A stretch of DNA of 64,000 nucleotides from positions 186,001 to 250,000 of the forward strand of contig QVRM01005651.1 of assembly GCA_003439945.1 (NCBI GenBank), in the 5' to 3' direction. Source of the DNA: Dermanyssus gallinae. Taxonomy: Eukaryota > Arthropoda > Arachnida > Mesostigmata > Dermanyssidae. Shown piece by piece: positions 31,828 through 43,008 of the stretch (its first letter is position 1; every line of letters begins with the position of its first letter). The notes below the pieces were generated by a model. It did no database searches. It was not told where the DNA came from and saw only the letters and a list, made by a program, of their open reading frames with translations. The position numbers and the translations under genes were made by a program.

Positions 31828-34708
31828 TTACGGGTTATCTAACCCGGGATTAGCCCAGTTTAACAACGTGCCCCGAACAGATGCTGCGTTTCCTCGTTGG
31901 ATGTCAAGCGACAGCCTCTGCCGCAAAAATTCCGATGCTTTTGAGTCTCCCGTGGAGAGGTTAAGGCTTCTACCCACACGCTGAATCAATTTCACTGTAA
32001 GCGGACCTGGTCCTCCCATTGTTTCAAAAGCCAACGGACAAAATTGGTGCGGATAACCAACGCCAGAGTATTTTCTACATTTGTTAGCCTCTGCTAACCT
32101 AAACGCATGACCTGCCTGGTCCGCACCTGCACCGACCATCGAAAGGGCTAATGAGTCAGTTACAGTTGCGTCCCAAACAAGCATGCGACCACGCTCAGTA
32201 AGAGGGTTAAAGTAAGACCGTCAGGCCTTTTCCGTCGTCTCTGGATAGACCCGGATGTTCTAGTACGCACGGAAAGCCAGCAGACCTCAGTGCTCGACTG
32301 AAAATGTCATTTAATGCCGAGTGGAGTGCTCTTCGGCCTGCACTTAAGGCGCATGATAAGCCATGATGCGCCAAAGCGTCTACAAGGTAACCACAACGAC
32401 ATCGGTGAGGGACAACTAGGTCGACACCAAGCCGCAATCCTGTGCTGATGCGCGTCGTCTATTCATCCAAAAGCGTCCCTATTCGTGGACAGGGTAGGGC
32501 ATGTAACCAGGCTCCAGCCCCTTGACTACTAACGGCTCGAAGCCTGGCGTTGTCAGCCACGGTGGGGGCTCAATCGATTAGGCTTGCTAATCGCTTTTCT
32601 TGCAGAGGGTCTGTCCAACTGCTCTGTTTAAGTCTTTCATCGGGAGGGGAGTCAAATAAAGACAACAATCTGCCTGTCAGCTTTTGTGGTTCAGCGTTAT
32701 AACCTTCCCAACCATCCGTATCCAATAAAGCCCTAACCCACTCCGAAGCCTGAGTCAATGATGACACAATCGCGGGTCCAGCCATCATGACCGCGTCCGG
32801 CATACGTAAGCCGCCTAGAGAGATCGGAAGCATTACCTGATCCCTTGCCACAGCGGTAAGCTGAAGATTTAGTATCTCCTCTAAACTGTCTAAGCTAAGA
32901 TCATTAAAAGGCTGTAAAAGTTCAGGCGATGAGGATACATTGCAACCTCTAACTAGGTGTGTTAACCTAGTGGCTGAAAAGCAGGATCTAAGGAGAAACA
33001 GGCCGCAATGGGCCCCCAATTGGGATAGTCTGCCTGTGGGGAAGTTCAGTTTGTCTTTCCGGCCGGCTAGTGCTTTTAGTATCCCCTCCGGCAGCAAGGG
33101 CACATCTAGCAGCTCCAGGTCCGCCTTGTCAACAACGCGACAGCCAGGGAGTAGGCTAAAGAGGCCCGTTAAATCTAGTGGTTCAATTCCGTTATGATCC
33201 GTAACATAGACTTCACATTTGCCCGGGTTTAGAGTTAGGCCACTAATCACACCAAAGTCAATGACTTTTCGAATATCGTCTAGTACTGTCGGGAGGTCTC
33301 CGCCTAGAACGCCGTCATCTAGGTAACATGAATTCAAGGGGGATCCCCGTGTATCCACCATATCCTTGATACACAGACAGAAAAGTGGAGGGCCTAGGGG
33401 ATCGCCCTGCTGAAGACCTGTTTGCGATAGCATCGTGTTATGGGGCATGACCAGATGTGATGACTGACCGTAAGCCAGATTCGTCTAGTGAAACAGTAAG
33501 GGAACCCACGACTTGACGGATTTGAGTAGATGGTCTCGTCGAACGCTATTAAAAGCGTTTCGGAAATCTAGTTTGACCATCACCGTCGGTACTTTGCGCG
33601 ATTGCAGAAATGTACGCGCACAGTGTACTGCTACCTCTGTACCGCCAGGGGTAGCGAATTCTAGCTGGTGATCGCCAAGACCTGCTAAAACAGTATCCTT
33701 ATTATCTTGACAGCTTATTTTGGCTGCCAATCGGCGAACGACCGAGGAACAGGCGATAGGGCGTAATGATCTATCTTTTTTATTTAGTGCAAACATCCGT
33801 GCTCCGAAGATAAGTGGTATAAAACAGGATGAGGGCAAGCCCCATCTAAGCACATCCACTATTTTCGCAATGGCGTCAGCTAATCGCTCAGCCGTGTCGC
33901 CCAGTGCACCAGACAGTAGGTCCTGAAGTAGTCGGGGTCTCGTAAAATCCAGTCCGGCAGCTGAACTCCGACTGAAGGCCTTCATGGCGTTCAGTATCTC
34001 GTCGCGCCAGGTTGAGGATGGCAGTGTAACCGCCGGGGGTGTAGGCATGGTTAGATCTCGAGGAGCCTGTGGGTGTTTGGAGCGGAGTGCTTCCGTATTT
34101 TCGTTCACTGGCGCTAGAATATCCTCGGAGCTTACCAATCTAGCTGCACCTGAGATATTGCCTTCCGACAGCTTGACTCTCACCCGTCTGAAGAGGTTAT
34201 CGTCAAGGTAAGCCTTCGGTCCCGAACCCTCGTGCGTCAGGTCCCTAATTCTTTTTACCGCTGAAAATTCGCGTAAGTTCTTCCTAATCACGACAGACAG
34301 GAACCGGGCGTCCTTTTCCGCTAGAGGAAGTCGCAGCACGACCGGAGCGAAGGAGAACAAAGAGTACCAGGCAGAGAAGTCGTTGTCTTTGGCGACGTTT
34401 GAGAAGACGTTAGTAAGTTCCTCTGCAACAGTAGGCCTTACAGATTTTGGTAAAATGCGTAGCAGTTTGGCTTGGCGCATATTTGCCTGAATGTCGACGA
34501 GTAGAGTGTCTATATCAATTTCTTCCGTCAAGACCTGATGGGCTGTGAACGGCCAGTTGGCGGTGTCAGCATGCCCGGCTGATATGTGTCTAGCAAGACC
34601 CCTTTTTGTGAAGACACCTTTGCAAACCGGGCATGTAGCCCTGTTGGAGTTATCCAAGGATGGAGATGTTTGTGCGGCCTCAGTTCTGCTTGAGTTATTA
34701 TCTGGCAT
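31828..34708 (-). pseudogene. R2-type ORF2: zinc finger, RT, restriction-like endonuclease (copy A)
   Basis: It starts MPDNNSSR and has the C2H2 finger CPVCKGVFTKRGLARH...H at residues 26-46. RT blocks follow: SAAGLDFTRPRLLQ, FGARMFALNKKDRSLRPIAC, VKLDFRNAFNSVRR (first catalytic Asp), GLQQGDPLGPPLFC, and YLDDG near 33310-33326, all intact. One in-frame TAG at 33485-33487 splits RT; the frame is otherwise continuous to 32570. The endonuclease (32437-31828) has CRCGYLVDALAHHGLSC, then a one-base shift at the RPDG codons, and LVWDATVTDS. It ends with [14 protein letters not shown]. In the family this enzyme nicks the target and primes reverse transcription on it. Only a few lesions separate it from an open frame, so it is fairly young. 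Confidence 0.88.
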
Positions 34709-34710
34709 TA
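34706..34710 (-). promoter_or_regulatory. TAATG stop/start overlap between ORF1 and ORF2 (copy A)
   Basis: ORF1 stop TAA (34710-34708) shares its last A with the ORF2 ATG (34708-34706). The same pentamer drives termination-reinitiation of ORF2 in the silkworm SART1 element. Its presence in copies A, B and C points to the same mechanism. Confidence 0.75.
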
Positions 34711-36194
34711 TGATGTAAAGGCTTTAAGCTTCTCTGCGAGTGAAAGGAGAGCCAATAAAGGTTTTCGAGCTTCCGCGATTGTTCTCAAAGTTGAAGCCAG
34801 ACCAGGGCTGACACCCTCTAACATCCGAGCTACGTCTCTTAAGGCGCCCCCAACATCTCTGCGAGACGTCTTGTTACGGGTGTGTCTCTTTGTGGTGAGT
34901 TTAGCGGTATACCGCGGCCGAGCTTGACGACTCCTGTATGTGTTGGTTCGCTTCCGTTTGGGCCTCGGTAGCGGTCGCGGATTGGGGAGAAGCAGCTGCG
35001 GTGAGGAGCTTTCCTGTGTGGTAGAAATGCCCCTAAGGACAGCAGCGTACGAAGCCTTATCTTTGCTGAAACCACCAGGTTGCACGTCTTCCACGACAGC
35101 AGCTTTGGCATCAGGTCCCTCGGTAATCCATGCAGACGGATGCGATGCCTTAACTTGTTGTAGAACTCTCGCCTTCATGATAATCCTGTTACGCTCGCGG
35201 AGGTAGGCCACACGGGGACAGAAAGGCGATCCGGCCACGTGGGGGCCACTACAGTTAACACACTTCGACTGTTTCGTGCAAGTTGAAGCGAGGTGATCTC
35301 CACCTCCGCATTTTATGCAGGCCTTGCGATAGGTGCACCTGTCCGCTAGATGTCCCACTCGTTGACAATTGTAGCATACTTTCGGTTGATCGGGCTCAAG
35401 AACGACGGAGTGGGTTTTGTATCCCAGGAAGACAGACACAGGCGGTTGACGTTCAAAGGACAAGATCATTTTGCTAAGTGGGGTCTTGCCAGTGTGACCT
35501 GTCCGGGATAAACGTCAAACGTGCACCACACCATAATCTGCTAGTTCTTGGCATATCTCGTCGTCTGTGAACGCAACATCGACGCCCTGAATTATCGCCT
35601 TGAATGACGTTAGAGCTGGACAGGTTACCGTGACGAGTATCGATCCTATTGCAGAGGATTTTTAGCCGCGTCCTCTGTGTTGACCCATACAGAAATGGCG
35701 ACCTTATTGCTTGAGATCTTGCAGTCAGGGCAATTAGAATGAATAGCCTCACATACCTGCAGTAATGTGCCGTCAGCAAACTCGTAAGAAGCTGGATCTT
35801 CAGTGGTCTTTCTGCGTATGACTACTTTAAAGGCGTTAAATTGACCGGTAGACGCCTCCGTTCTCAGCTTGTCCAACTGACGTTCCTCACGAGATTTAAC
35901 CTCACGCTTGGACACCACCAGCGTAAACGATTCGTCATGTTCATCGCACTCAACTGAGGAACCCTTTCTTCGCTTACACCCTGGTTTTATACCTCCGTCT
36001 AAGATTTCCGAAGTTTTGGCACCTGTAGTTGGTTCAACTTTTGATACACCAGGCGATGCGCTGCAGGCCCTCTTCTCAGCCGGCTTCGAGACATCAGCTT
36101 GGACAGCGACTGCTGTCTCTTTGACTATTGTGCTCCTGAGTTTGGAGATATCCAAACGACTAGGCGACTTATTGCCACTGGACTCTGCCGGCAT
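34708..36194 (-). pseudogene. R2-type element ORF1, gag-like with three CCHC knuckles (copy A)
   Basis: The start MPAESSGNKSPSRL at 36194 is preferred over an upstream ATG at 36362 because the latter reads through a tRNA-like sequence. Residues 1-185 are charged and low in complexity, followed by an RRM-like region. The frame breaks at about 35650 (a shift of -1 restores it) and has a TGA near 35520. From 35469 it is open: CYNCQRVGHLADRC, CIKCGGGDHLASTC and CVNCSGPHVAGSPFC, then a Lys/Arg-rich tail and an end reading SLAEKLKAFTS. Such proteins package element RNA. Both lesions are shared with copy B. Confidence 0.82.
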
Positions 36195-36235
36195 CGTCCT
36201 AGATGTCCAAATGCCTTGGAAACAAATATACGTTA

Positions 36236-36335
36236 AAAAAAACAAAAAAAATAATACCAATCTTGGGAGTTGAACCGGGGTCCAACAACTGGCAATCGGG
36301 GACGCTACCACTCGGCTACGACAACCACACGAACT
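36236..36335 (-). tRNA. tRNA-like sequence with oligo-T terminator (decayed)
   Basis: On the minus strand TAGCCGAGTGGTAG fits an internal A box and GGTTCAACTCC fits a B box, at normal spacing. The middle aligns with a Gly(GCC)-like anticodon loop. T-runs (36236-36252) follow, as in a pol III terminator. The acceptor and T stems do not pair well, so it is a tRNA pseudogene or a tRNA-derived SINE head. It sits just upstream of element A ORF1 in the same orientation, and an identical copy lies upstream of element B. Confidence 0.42.
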
Positions 36336-36339
36336 GCAC

Positions 36340-37402
36340 AAATGCATCAATTGCAGAGTCAACGTTAGCTGCTCCGTACACTTGTAACCAATTTATGTTC
36401 TGCATACGATTAGCAAACAGGCGTACGGAAGCTCTGTCGCGTCAGAAAAACGGGGAAAAGCAAAGTTAACCAGGCCGCTGCAGGAACTACACATGAAAGC
36501 TTGCTACAAATTGCCACAGTGATGTTCTTAATTCAGGTTCTTAATGAACGACGAACGTGTTGCTTTGGTAATGGCTGGGCAATAATCTATTCAAGAGAAC
36601 CACGCTCAATAGTCCTCACTGAGAAAACTGTCAAAGGGGTTGATCTTTGAGTCTCGAGAATAGCAGAAAAAGAAAGAAGAAGGCTGCGAGAACAACATTC
36701 TTTAGAGCTCCGAGTGGGAGTTCTGTGAGTGAAATGACTGGAGTAAAAGCCAAAAACATATACATTAAAAGCTGAATTAGTTTCTACTCGAAGACGAACC
36801 AGAATTTAAAAAACATTTTTAAAAAGGTTATTTTTAATTTAAGATTATTCTCTGTCCCCTACAAGTATATTTTCAATGCACTGAGGACCAGGCATGTTAA
36901 GATATCTAGGCTTTCCTCAACAATCTTTGTGGCAGCATGGCCGCTGACTCTTAGCGGCATATGGTCTATCATCTATTCTCAGTGAGCATCGCTCAAAGAA
37001 AATTTGATTAACAACAAGAATGTAACCGGCGACACCCCAATGGTAGATAACAACCATGACAACTAGCGCACTAGTCCACTAGACCACGCCGTCAAACTCG
37101 CGAATATGAACTGTCTGGACTGTATCATTTCTTCGACCAGCGACTACATGCGATACCAGTAATACCATGGCTAGAATTCATGCATCAACAATCATCATAC
37201 GGTCCATGTATTTATCCTATTAAATCCTGTTCACACAATCTATAATATTATCTTGATGATGGCCATTGATAATAAATTTAACCTGATAATCATCTAAAAT
37301 ACTTTTTTTTTATCCAGTGCTGATGCTAAGAAGCAGCCACGAATAGAGCTAGTGCATTCATAGGCCTTGTGTAAACAATCCGCCGCATCTGGGTAAACTG
37401 CC
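36340..37402. other. Unassigned interval within the segmental duplication
   Basis: AT-rich, no supported gene. It is repeated at 57776-58838 with very few differences. Confidence 0.5.
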
Positions 37403-37900
37403 TTATGAAGACTCTGCACTAAACCTATAGCTGAATAAATATGTTTTATTTTCAACGAAATCATATTTACCTAAGGATTTATAAGATGTCCCTCTGAGGT
37501 GCTTGATTATCTTCCTTCTTGAATTCACGATTGGAGCTGGCCTGTGCGGAATTGAAGTCGCGCCAAAAAGCTTCACTCTGAGTTTCTGTCCAGCAGGACC
37601 AGTGCCAACAGCGATGGTTTTAACTGCGGCAGCATACGACCTGCCAGCAACATGGGGTTGTGTCATACTGCGACCCAATGCAGCGTTTTCAGGATGCGGC
37701 AGCATGGATAACTTTGCCACAGACTGCGAGGCTCCGAAGCCAAAATGTAGAAGTGGTTCGCTGTAACATCTTAGAAAAAAGATCGCCCAGACCCAGGCCA
37801 ATTGCTGCTTTTGCAACGGCAAGCATGAGGCCACGTGGAGTTTGTGCCCCTTTGGATTGAGCCGTATAGATATGTTGAAGCGGGGCTCTTGGAATGTCAT
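37403..37900 (-). CDS. Unrecognised ORF, 165 residues
   Basis: I do not recognise it. The protein is basic, with ALGRSMTQPHVAGRSYAAAV, then GPAGQKLRVKLFG and a Lys/Arg-rich C-terminus (NSRRKIIKHLRG). The copy at 58839-59339 has one extra codon (in-frame 3-nt indel), so the frame is kept in both. That is compatible with coding but could be chance. No promoter or partner gene is evident. Confidence 0.3.
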   Translation of the reverse strand: MTFQEPRFNISIRLNPKGHKLHVASCLPLQKQQLAWVWAIFFLRCYSEPLLHFGFGASQSVAKLSMLPHPENAALGRSMTQPHVAGRSYAAAVKTIAVGTGPAGQKLRVKLFGATSIPHRPAPIVNSRRKIIKHLRGTSYKSLGKYDFVENKTYLFSYRFSAESS

Positions 37901-38068
37901 TAAGAGGCAGCCTGAAGATCAAGCCTTACCACTCTTTGCGTCCCCGTAGCGTACGTCCAACCGCCTAGTAACTTATTAAAGCGCAACTCGTCGTCTGTGG
38001 TGAAAAATGATATTAAAATGAACAACGACGCACTGAACAATTAAGAAGTTGGCCCAGGAACAAAACCT

Positions 38069-38534
38069 GTGAAAAAAGGCAAAAAAGTGTTGCCTTCAGT
38101 GGGCATCGCCGCAGATCTTGTAGACAAGGTTTGCTGGACAAGATCGTTTCCTGTACCACCAAAGCGGCTAATGGCGGTAACCAGTGTACTTGAAAAGTTG
38201 TTTCCCTCTCTGCTCTCTTTTGCTACCGAAAGAGGGATATGTAGACACTGATTCCAACAAAGCCGCTGGAACCGCTTCTCTTAAAACAACCTTGCGGCGC
38301 TTCATTGAACCCTCCTTGCTCAATGCACTCTGCACGCTATCACGTGAACAAACAACGTGTAGAGACAAGCAAAAGCGACTAGCCTTCTGGAGGCTTGTGA
38401 CACGGCATGCACAGAAGCATGAAACGCGCCAAGGCAAAAACAAGCGCAACATACTCAAGACAAAAAATCGCTATTTAAATAGTTTCAATAAAACTGTGAA
38501 GGCATTAAATCAAGTTTCTTACTTCTTATTTTAA
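38069..38534 (+). other. Unrecognised open stretches ending at AATAAA
   Basis: Two overlapping plus-strand ORFs (38069-38251, 38184-38534) give KKVLPSVGIAADLVDKV and then a basic tail RRFIEPSLLNALCTLSREQ. AATAAA lies at 38487-38492 inside the second ORF. Compared with 59508-59973, all four base changes in the 116-residue ORF after 38371 alter the amino acid, so selection on this frame is unlikely. It may be a decayed gene with its polyadenylation signal. Confidence 0.3.
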
Positions 38535-38984
38535 CTGAGCAGTATGACGTATTTGTCCTTACTGTGACACGGACCATCAAACCCACAGTGACTCATCTCA
38601 CCGTGGGTTCGTTAACACGCCCGTCTGGTAGTTGGCGTATAGCGGAAGTCTTGGTGTACAAACAGAAGAACCGGCTAGAACGAGTGGTAGAGTTGCTGTG
38701 TTGTATAATATCAAGCTGTTCGGCGCAAACACATACTACAAAGGCGAAAAGTATCGATTATACTCACAGGACACTTCACCAACGTGACTGTACTATCTGG
38801 TGATCTCAACTGTCGACTTGACAAGCCCAGATGATTAATGATTCACGAGGCTCTGGCCTTTGGTGCAAGGTGGCACCTACCCGTTGCTATGGAAATAGCA
38901 ATTTAGCCGCAACCTACAAATCACGATAACTTCAAGCGCTCGAAAGGTGAGAGTAGTTTAAGCATTTAGCTATCCCGGGATGCC

Positions 38985-40960
38985 CCGCGGGATGATGTCG
39001 TGCAGTAACGATTTTTCTCTTCTTCTTCTAAACTCCGTGAGTAGTCGCTGACCTTGTTCATCGTTGCCACCCCAAGGCCTCGAATGCTCGTAGTTGTGTC
39101 GTGCCCGCACGCAGTCTCGTCTTGCTAGTGTAAAATCCTCATTCCACCAGTATTTTGGTTCCTAGTGATTTTTTTCGGCCGGGATGTGGGGGGGGCTAGC
39201 CGCCGTCCGTGTGTAAGCATTTATCAGGGCCGCATGAAGCGGTGCCGACGTTGTTGGTACCGTCGTCCCCTCTTCCACGCGCAGCTCTATGTCGTGCATT
39301 TTTTTAAGAAGTTTATTGCTCCTGATGACGAGTTTTGGTCTCCTGATAGAATCTCTAACGTTGCGCCTTTGAAGTCCCCCAATCTCAAACATTATGCGGT
39401 AATGGTCGCTCAGTGTCTCGGCCTGCTTCAAGACCTGCCAGTTGGTGATTCGCGTGGCATATGCGCTGCTGGTGATAGTCAGGTCTAGATGCAACTCGTT
39501 CCCTGTCACCCCAGACATATGCATGGCGGATCCTGTGTTCATCGCTGCCAGATCCTTCCGTTCGACCCAGTCCATTAGAGTTTGCCCTCTTGTGCTAATT
39601 TGTCGTGACCCCCATACAGGCGATGCAGCATTAAAATCTTCGGTGTAGATACCGAAAGGCTGAGTTCTTGACGAGAGATAACGAAAAGCTGCATGTTCTT
39701 GACGAGATAGTCATATTATTTAGGAGCCCCTCCGGCTCTTCCAGCGCGCTGTTAGCACTACTGTAGCAAGAATAGATCTTTTTTTTTTTTTCAATCCCAT
39801 CATTTTCTTTCTGTAAATTGGGCATGTTATGAAGTTAGCGGGACTCGCGGGAGTAACTATGACTCTTTCCGGCGTCGGTCCGCTGGTCCGCATTGCGGGG
39901 CCTTCACGCGCCCACTTGAAAGTTGGTTAGACGGTGTAAACTCCCAATAGTAACATTCCCGAGGTCACTTTTGTTGGCGCGGAAGGCAAGGCATACGATA
40001 TCGGTTAAGTGGCAACGAATGCTTATTGTCATTTTGTCTTGGCCCATTCGAGGGCTGTTAAGGCTACTATTATATACGGGGGAAGTGTGCTGCTCACGGA
40101 CCCCGAGCCAGACGGTTAATGCCCCGGGCTTTAGCAACCTGGGAGTACCGTCTGGGACGCCTGCTGCCTTGGCTCAATAGGCACAATAAGGGCGAGATCG
40201 CCACGTGAACGCAGACCGCCTGTTGAGAGGACCATCTGGCTCCGCTGCTGCCCTTTGCAGCGGCGGAGAACCCCTGCTCTGGAGTGGTCGAATCACCCTT
40301 CGGGGAGTGAGTGTATATTCTGGGGTGTAACGCGGAATGGCGGGGTGATCGCGTCTAATTGGTAGGGCGGAGTAGTGTGGTACCTCCATTCCGAACCTCG
40401 ATAGGGGGGAGGGTGGGAGATCCGCTGGCCTGTCTATTCGGACTGGCGGGCACTCCCGCATTATGTCCGCGCGTAGCCTTCGCGGACGGCGGGAGTGTAA
40501 GATCTCTCTCTTTTACTTGTTATGGAGTTAGCGAGGCCCAGCACGTTACAATTATAACATGCTGATGACTCTTGGCAATCTCGCGCTATATGTCCCGATC
40601 TGCCAGTGTTTTGAATATGAACCCTTCGTGTGCACTGTGCCCGATTCTTTGGTAGCGCGGGCAGCCAATCGTAACCCACTCAGAAATGTGGCACCGAGTC
40701 CAGCCAAGCTGGATATGTCCTATAGCTAACAACTTGCATGCAACGCACCTCCAGCCGCCTTTTCTGTAATCGTCAGCTTTACGTCGCCGCGTTCGAGTAT
40801 TTGCCATTTGTTGACGACAACTCCGTGTTCGTTTACGTCGACATTTTTCAAAGCATGAATTTGAAGCATGTCGGAATTTGTTGCCGTATCCCGTTTCTTC
40901 AGAATGATGGCTGTAATTGATGGGCGATTCTGAGTCTTACTTTTTTTCTCGTCCATCTTT
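38985..40960 (-). pseudogene. R1-like element remnant (gag knuckles and endonuclease)
   Basis: Minus strand: a gag-like start DEKKSKTQNR and VVVNKWQILERGDVKL (40956-40750), then broken zinc knuckles (IGHIQLGWTRC, CPRYQRIGHSA, GHIARDC) to about 40461. Endonuclease pieces follow: YSCYSSANSALEEPEGLL near 39780, DFNAASPVWGSRQISTRG near 39600-39640, LHLDLTITSSAYATRITNW and LSDHYRIMFEI (39480-39380). The linker PKYWWNEDFTLARRDC lies near 39150. RT is absent. There are many stops and frameshifts, so this is an old copy. Confidence 0.7.
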
Positions 40961-41369
40961 CCTGCCGCTGGCCGTCTCGGAGGTTCGCGCTGGTTGCTTT
41001 TTACATGGCTTTTATGTTATGCCATGCAGTTATCAATTAGTTGTTCAACGTCATTGGTCAAGCCGGGTCAAAATACGCTTTGTCGTGCGAGTCGAGGTGC
41101 TCTTTCTTTGAATTGATGGGCTGCGTGAAACACAAGTAGCACCTTCCGACGCTCGATCGTCCTCAGCTCAACAAACGAGAGCTCCACGATACCTCCCTTT
41201 CGTGAAGCTCATGCCGCACATTTAAAAAAATCCGCACCGCACCTAGATATATGAGACCGCGCTCACCTTTAAACCCTGTCCCGTAGCGAGCTTCATTTGG
41301 GCGCTGCGATCTGGGAGCGACGTGCAGGAAAGCACGGCGGCATCTCGTTGTTTCAGTTCAGCCGGCGTG

Positions 41370-42420
41370 GCGAGCTCCGAATTGAGTTGCGGGGATTGCG
41401 ACATGTTGGCGATATACAATCAAATTCCTGAAACGTACACGACTTTAAACTGATACAATGAGAGGCTAAGAAGCATTCTCTGTATTCGGGGTGGGAGTGA
41501 AGGCATTTGTGCACAATAGCCCTTAGCGGGGCATGACCACTTAGCACAGTAAATTTTACCCGCTGACAAAGAAACAAACGTTGGCAGGCAAATACGATGA
41601 CGGGTGGCTCTTTTCCAATCTATGCATATTTCTGTTGTATTTTAGTGAGACTAGTAGACGCATAGGCGACTGATTGGTCTTCTTGCAAAAGGAACGCACC
41701 ATTACCATGAAGACTGGCGTCGACGCTAAAGAGAACGTCTTTGTTTGCATCAAACTGAGCTCATGTCGGTGACTTGCGGAGTTCTTCTTTAAGGTCACTG
41801 AATGCACGCCCAGCTTTCTTTCTCCATACAAATTCGACATTTGTACGGGTAAGCGGACGCAGCGTTGTGGTTCTGTTAGCCAGATTAGGTATGCATTTTG
41901 CTAACTATGTGACCAATCCGACGACAAATCGACGAACGTCCTATGCGTCGTTGGGTTGCTGTATAGCGCCAATGGCAGCCACGCGGCTGTCAGGTATTGC
42001 GACTTCATCTTTTAGTAAGGCAGTGTGGTCGATGAAACGTAAGTCTTTCCGACAATATTCCAGTTCGGTTGCTTTTGAACAAGTCCCTATTTGACGAAAC
42101 CTGTTTGAAAACTACGCATATATTATTTTTGTATTTGCCAAAATTTTCAAGGTTGCCGATCAGATTCATCACGCCGGTGAGGCCTCTCCAAAATACGTGT
42201 GACTTCCGACTAGCTCCGTTCTGATGCATCCAAAATTCCAAATGGAAGTCTTGTAAACTGAAAACGCCCACATTTCCGCATGGAAAACTTGTGCATATAT
42301 CACTGCTATCTTTGTCGAGATGTAACTGATAGAACGCAGATGAAACGTCAATAACCGTATAGTACAGGACACTATATTATAAGGTTGATGGGGAACCTTC
42401 TTAGCGAATTGTTTTCTTTT
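41370..42420 (-). pseudogene. Ty3/Gypsy pol remnant (RT and RNase H)
   Basis: Minus strand, in changing frames: RT pieces at 42420-42050, then the connection typical of the family (RRFVVGLVT*LAKCIPNL near 41900). After it come FVWRKKAGRAFSDLKEELRK (41830-41770), the RNase H entry FDANKDVLFSVDASLHGNGA (41760-41700) and VKFTVLSGHAPLRAI (41570-41520). The RNase H Asp (SVDAS) is visible. Stops are frequent, and no integrase or LTR was found. Confidence 0.78.
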
Positions 42421-42504
42421 TCCTTTGCGTGCAGCCCCATTCGGTTCAAGGTGTTGCACCGCGTTGATCATCTTAAGATCATCGGAAAATATTTCGGCAG
42501 GGTC

Positions 42505-43008
42505 TCAAATCAGCTGTGCCGCTTCCGACTCCAACGCGTCAACTACGGCATTTTTGCTCTCCTCCTGTTTGTGGAGCAAAGTCTTCAGCCGTCGTCGCCG
42601 CCGCGAAACGAGATTCCAGATACACTCGGGCAGCCTCAGGATCCACCGGGGCGCAGCGCAGGCTGCTGAAAGGTCCGAAGATTGAAGAGGCCGCGTCAGC
42701 AACTCATCCCTCTGTGCCGCCTCCAACAAAGCCCGGAGGCTCCCGATCTCCTCCTCCGCGTCCTCCAGCAAGGTCCGCAGAGGAGCCTTAAAAAAATCCA
42801 CCGCCGCTTCGACCCTGCGGAGATCCAAATTCAGTTTCTCTAATACCTCTTTTAGCTCCATCCTGGTATTCCTTAACTTGCAGGCCTCTGCCACTGTCTT
42901 AACATCTCCCATGAGGACCGCTAACGCCCAGTCGTGTGCCGCCTCTGCGTCAACGCCATGTTTAACATCAGCCTCTGCGCAGCCAGTCGCCTCGGTCGCA
43001 GAGGTCAT
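42505..43008 (-). pseudogene. R1-like ORF1 N-terminal coiled-coil fragment
   Basis: This 167-residue ORF is rich in Ala, Glu and Leu heptads. The stretch EACKLRNTRMELKEVLEKL corresponds to the CKASNTKIELKEL segment of the ORF1 at 6880 and 9900, which is why it is assigned to an R1-like gag. No zinc knuckles follow; Gypsy sequence begins about 100 bp downstream. Confidence 0.55.

Larger units (their letters stand above)
31760..36194 (-). mobile_element. R2-type (restriction-like endonuclease) non-LTR element A
   Basis: Minus strand: ORF1 36194-34708, ORF2 34708-31828, then a short 3' untranslated region containing AATAAA-type sequence near 31764. The combination of an N-terminal C2H2 finger, RT and a C-terminal RPDG/WDAT endonuclease marks the R2 superclade. 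Elements of that superclade normally have one ORF, whereas this one has a separate gag-like ORF1. The 33690-36194 part is duplicated as element B. Confidence 0.88.
33690..38655. repeat. Segmental duplication, copy 1 (4966 bp)
   Basis: Matches 55129-60094 in the same orientation at very high identity and identical overall length. It starts at ACAGTATCCTTATT inside the RT of element A and ends at GAAGTCTTGGT. It includes ORF1, the tRNA-like sequence and about 2.3 kb of flanking sequence. Confidence 0.95.

Noticed and set aside
35640..35670. Programmed -1 frameshift in R2-type ORF1 at an A-run
   Set aside because: The heptamer does not fit the X XXY YYZ rule, a TGA follows in the restored frame, and copies A and B are one duplication, so the shared shift is not independent support.
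36195..36362. Upstream start of R2-type ORF1 at 36362
   Set aside because: It would translate through the tRNA-like sequence and T-runs. The ATG at 36194 gives a typical hydrophilic gag-like start.
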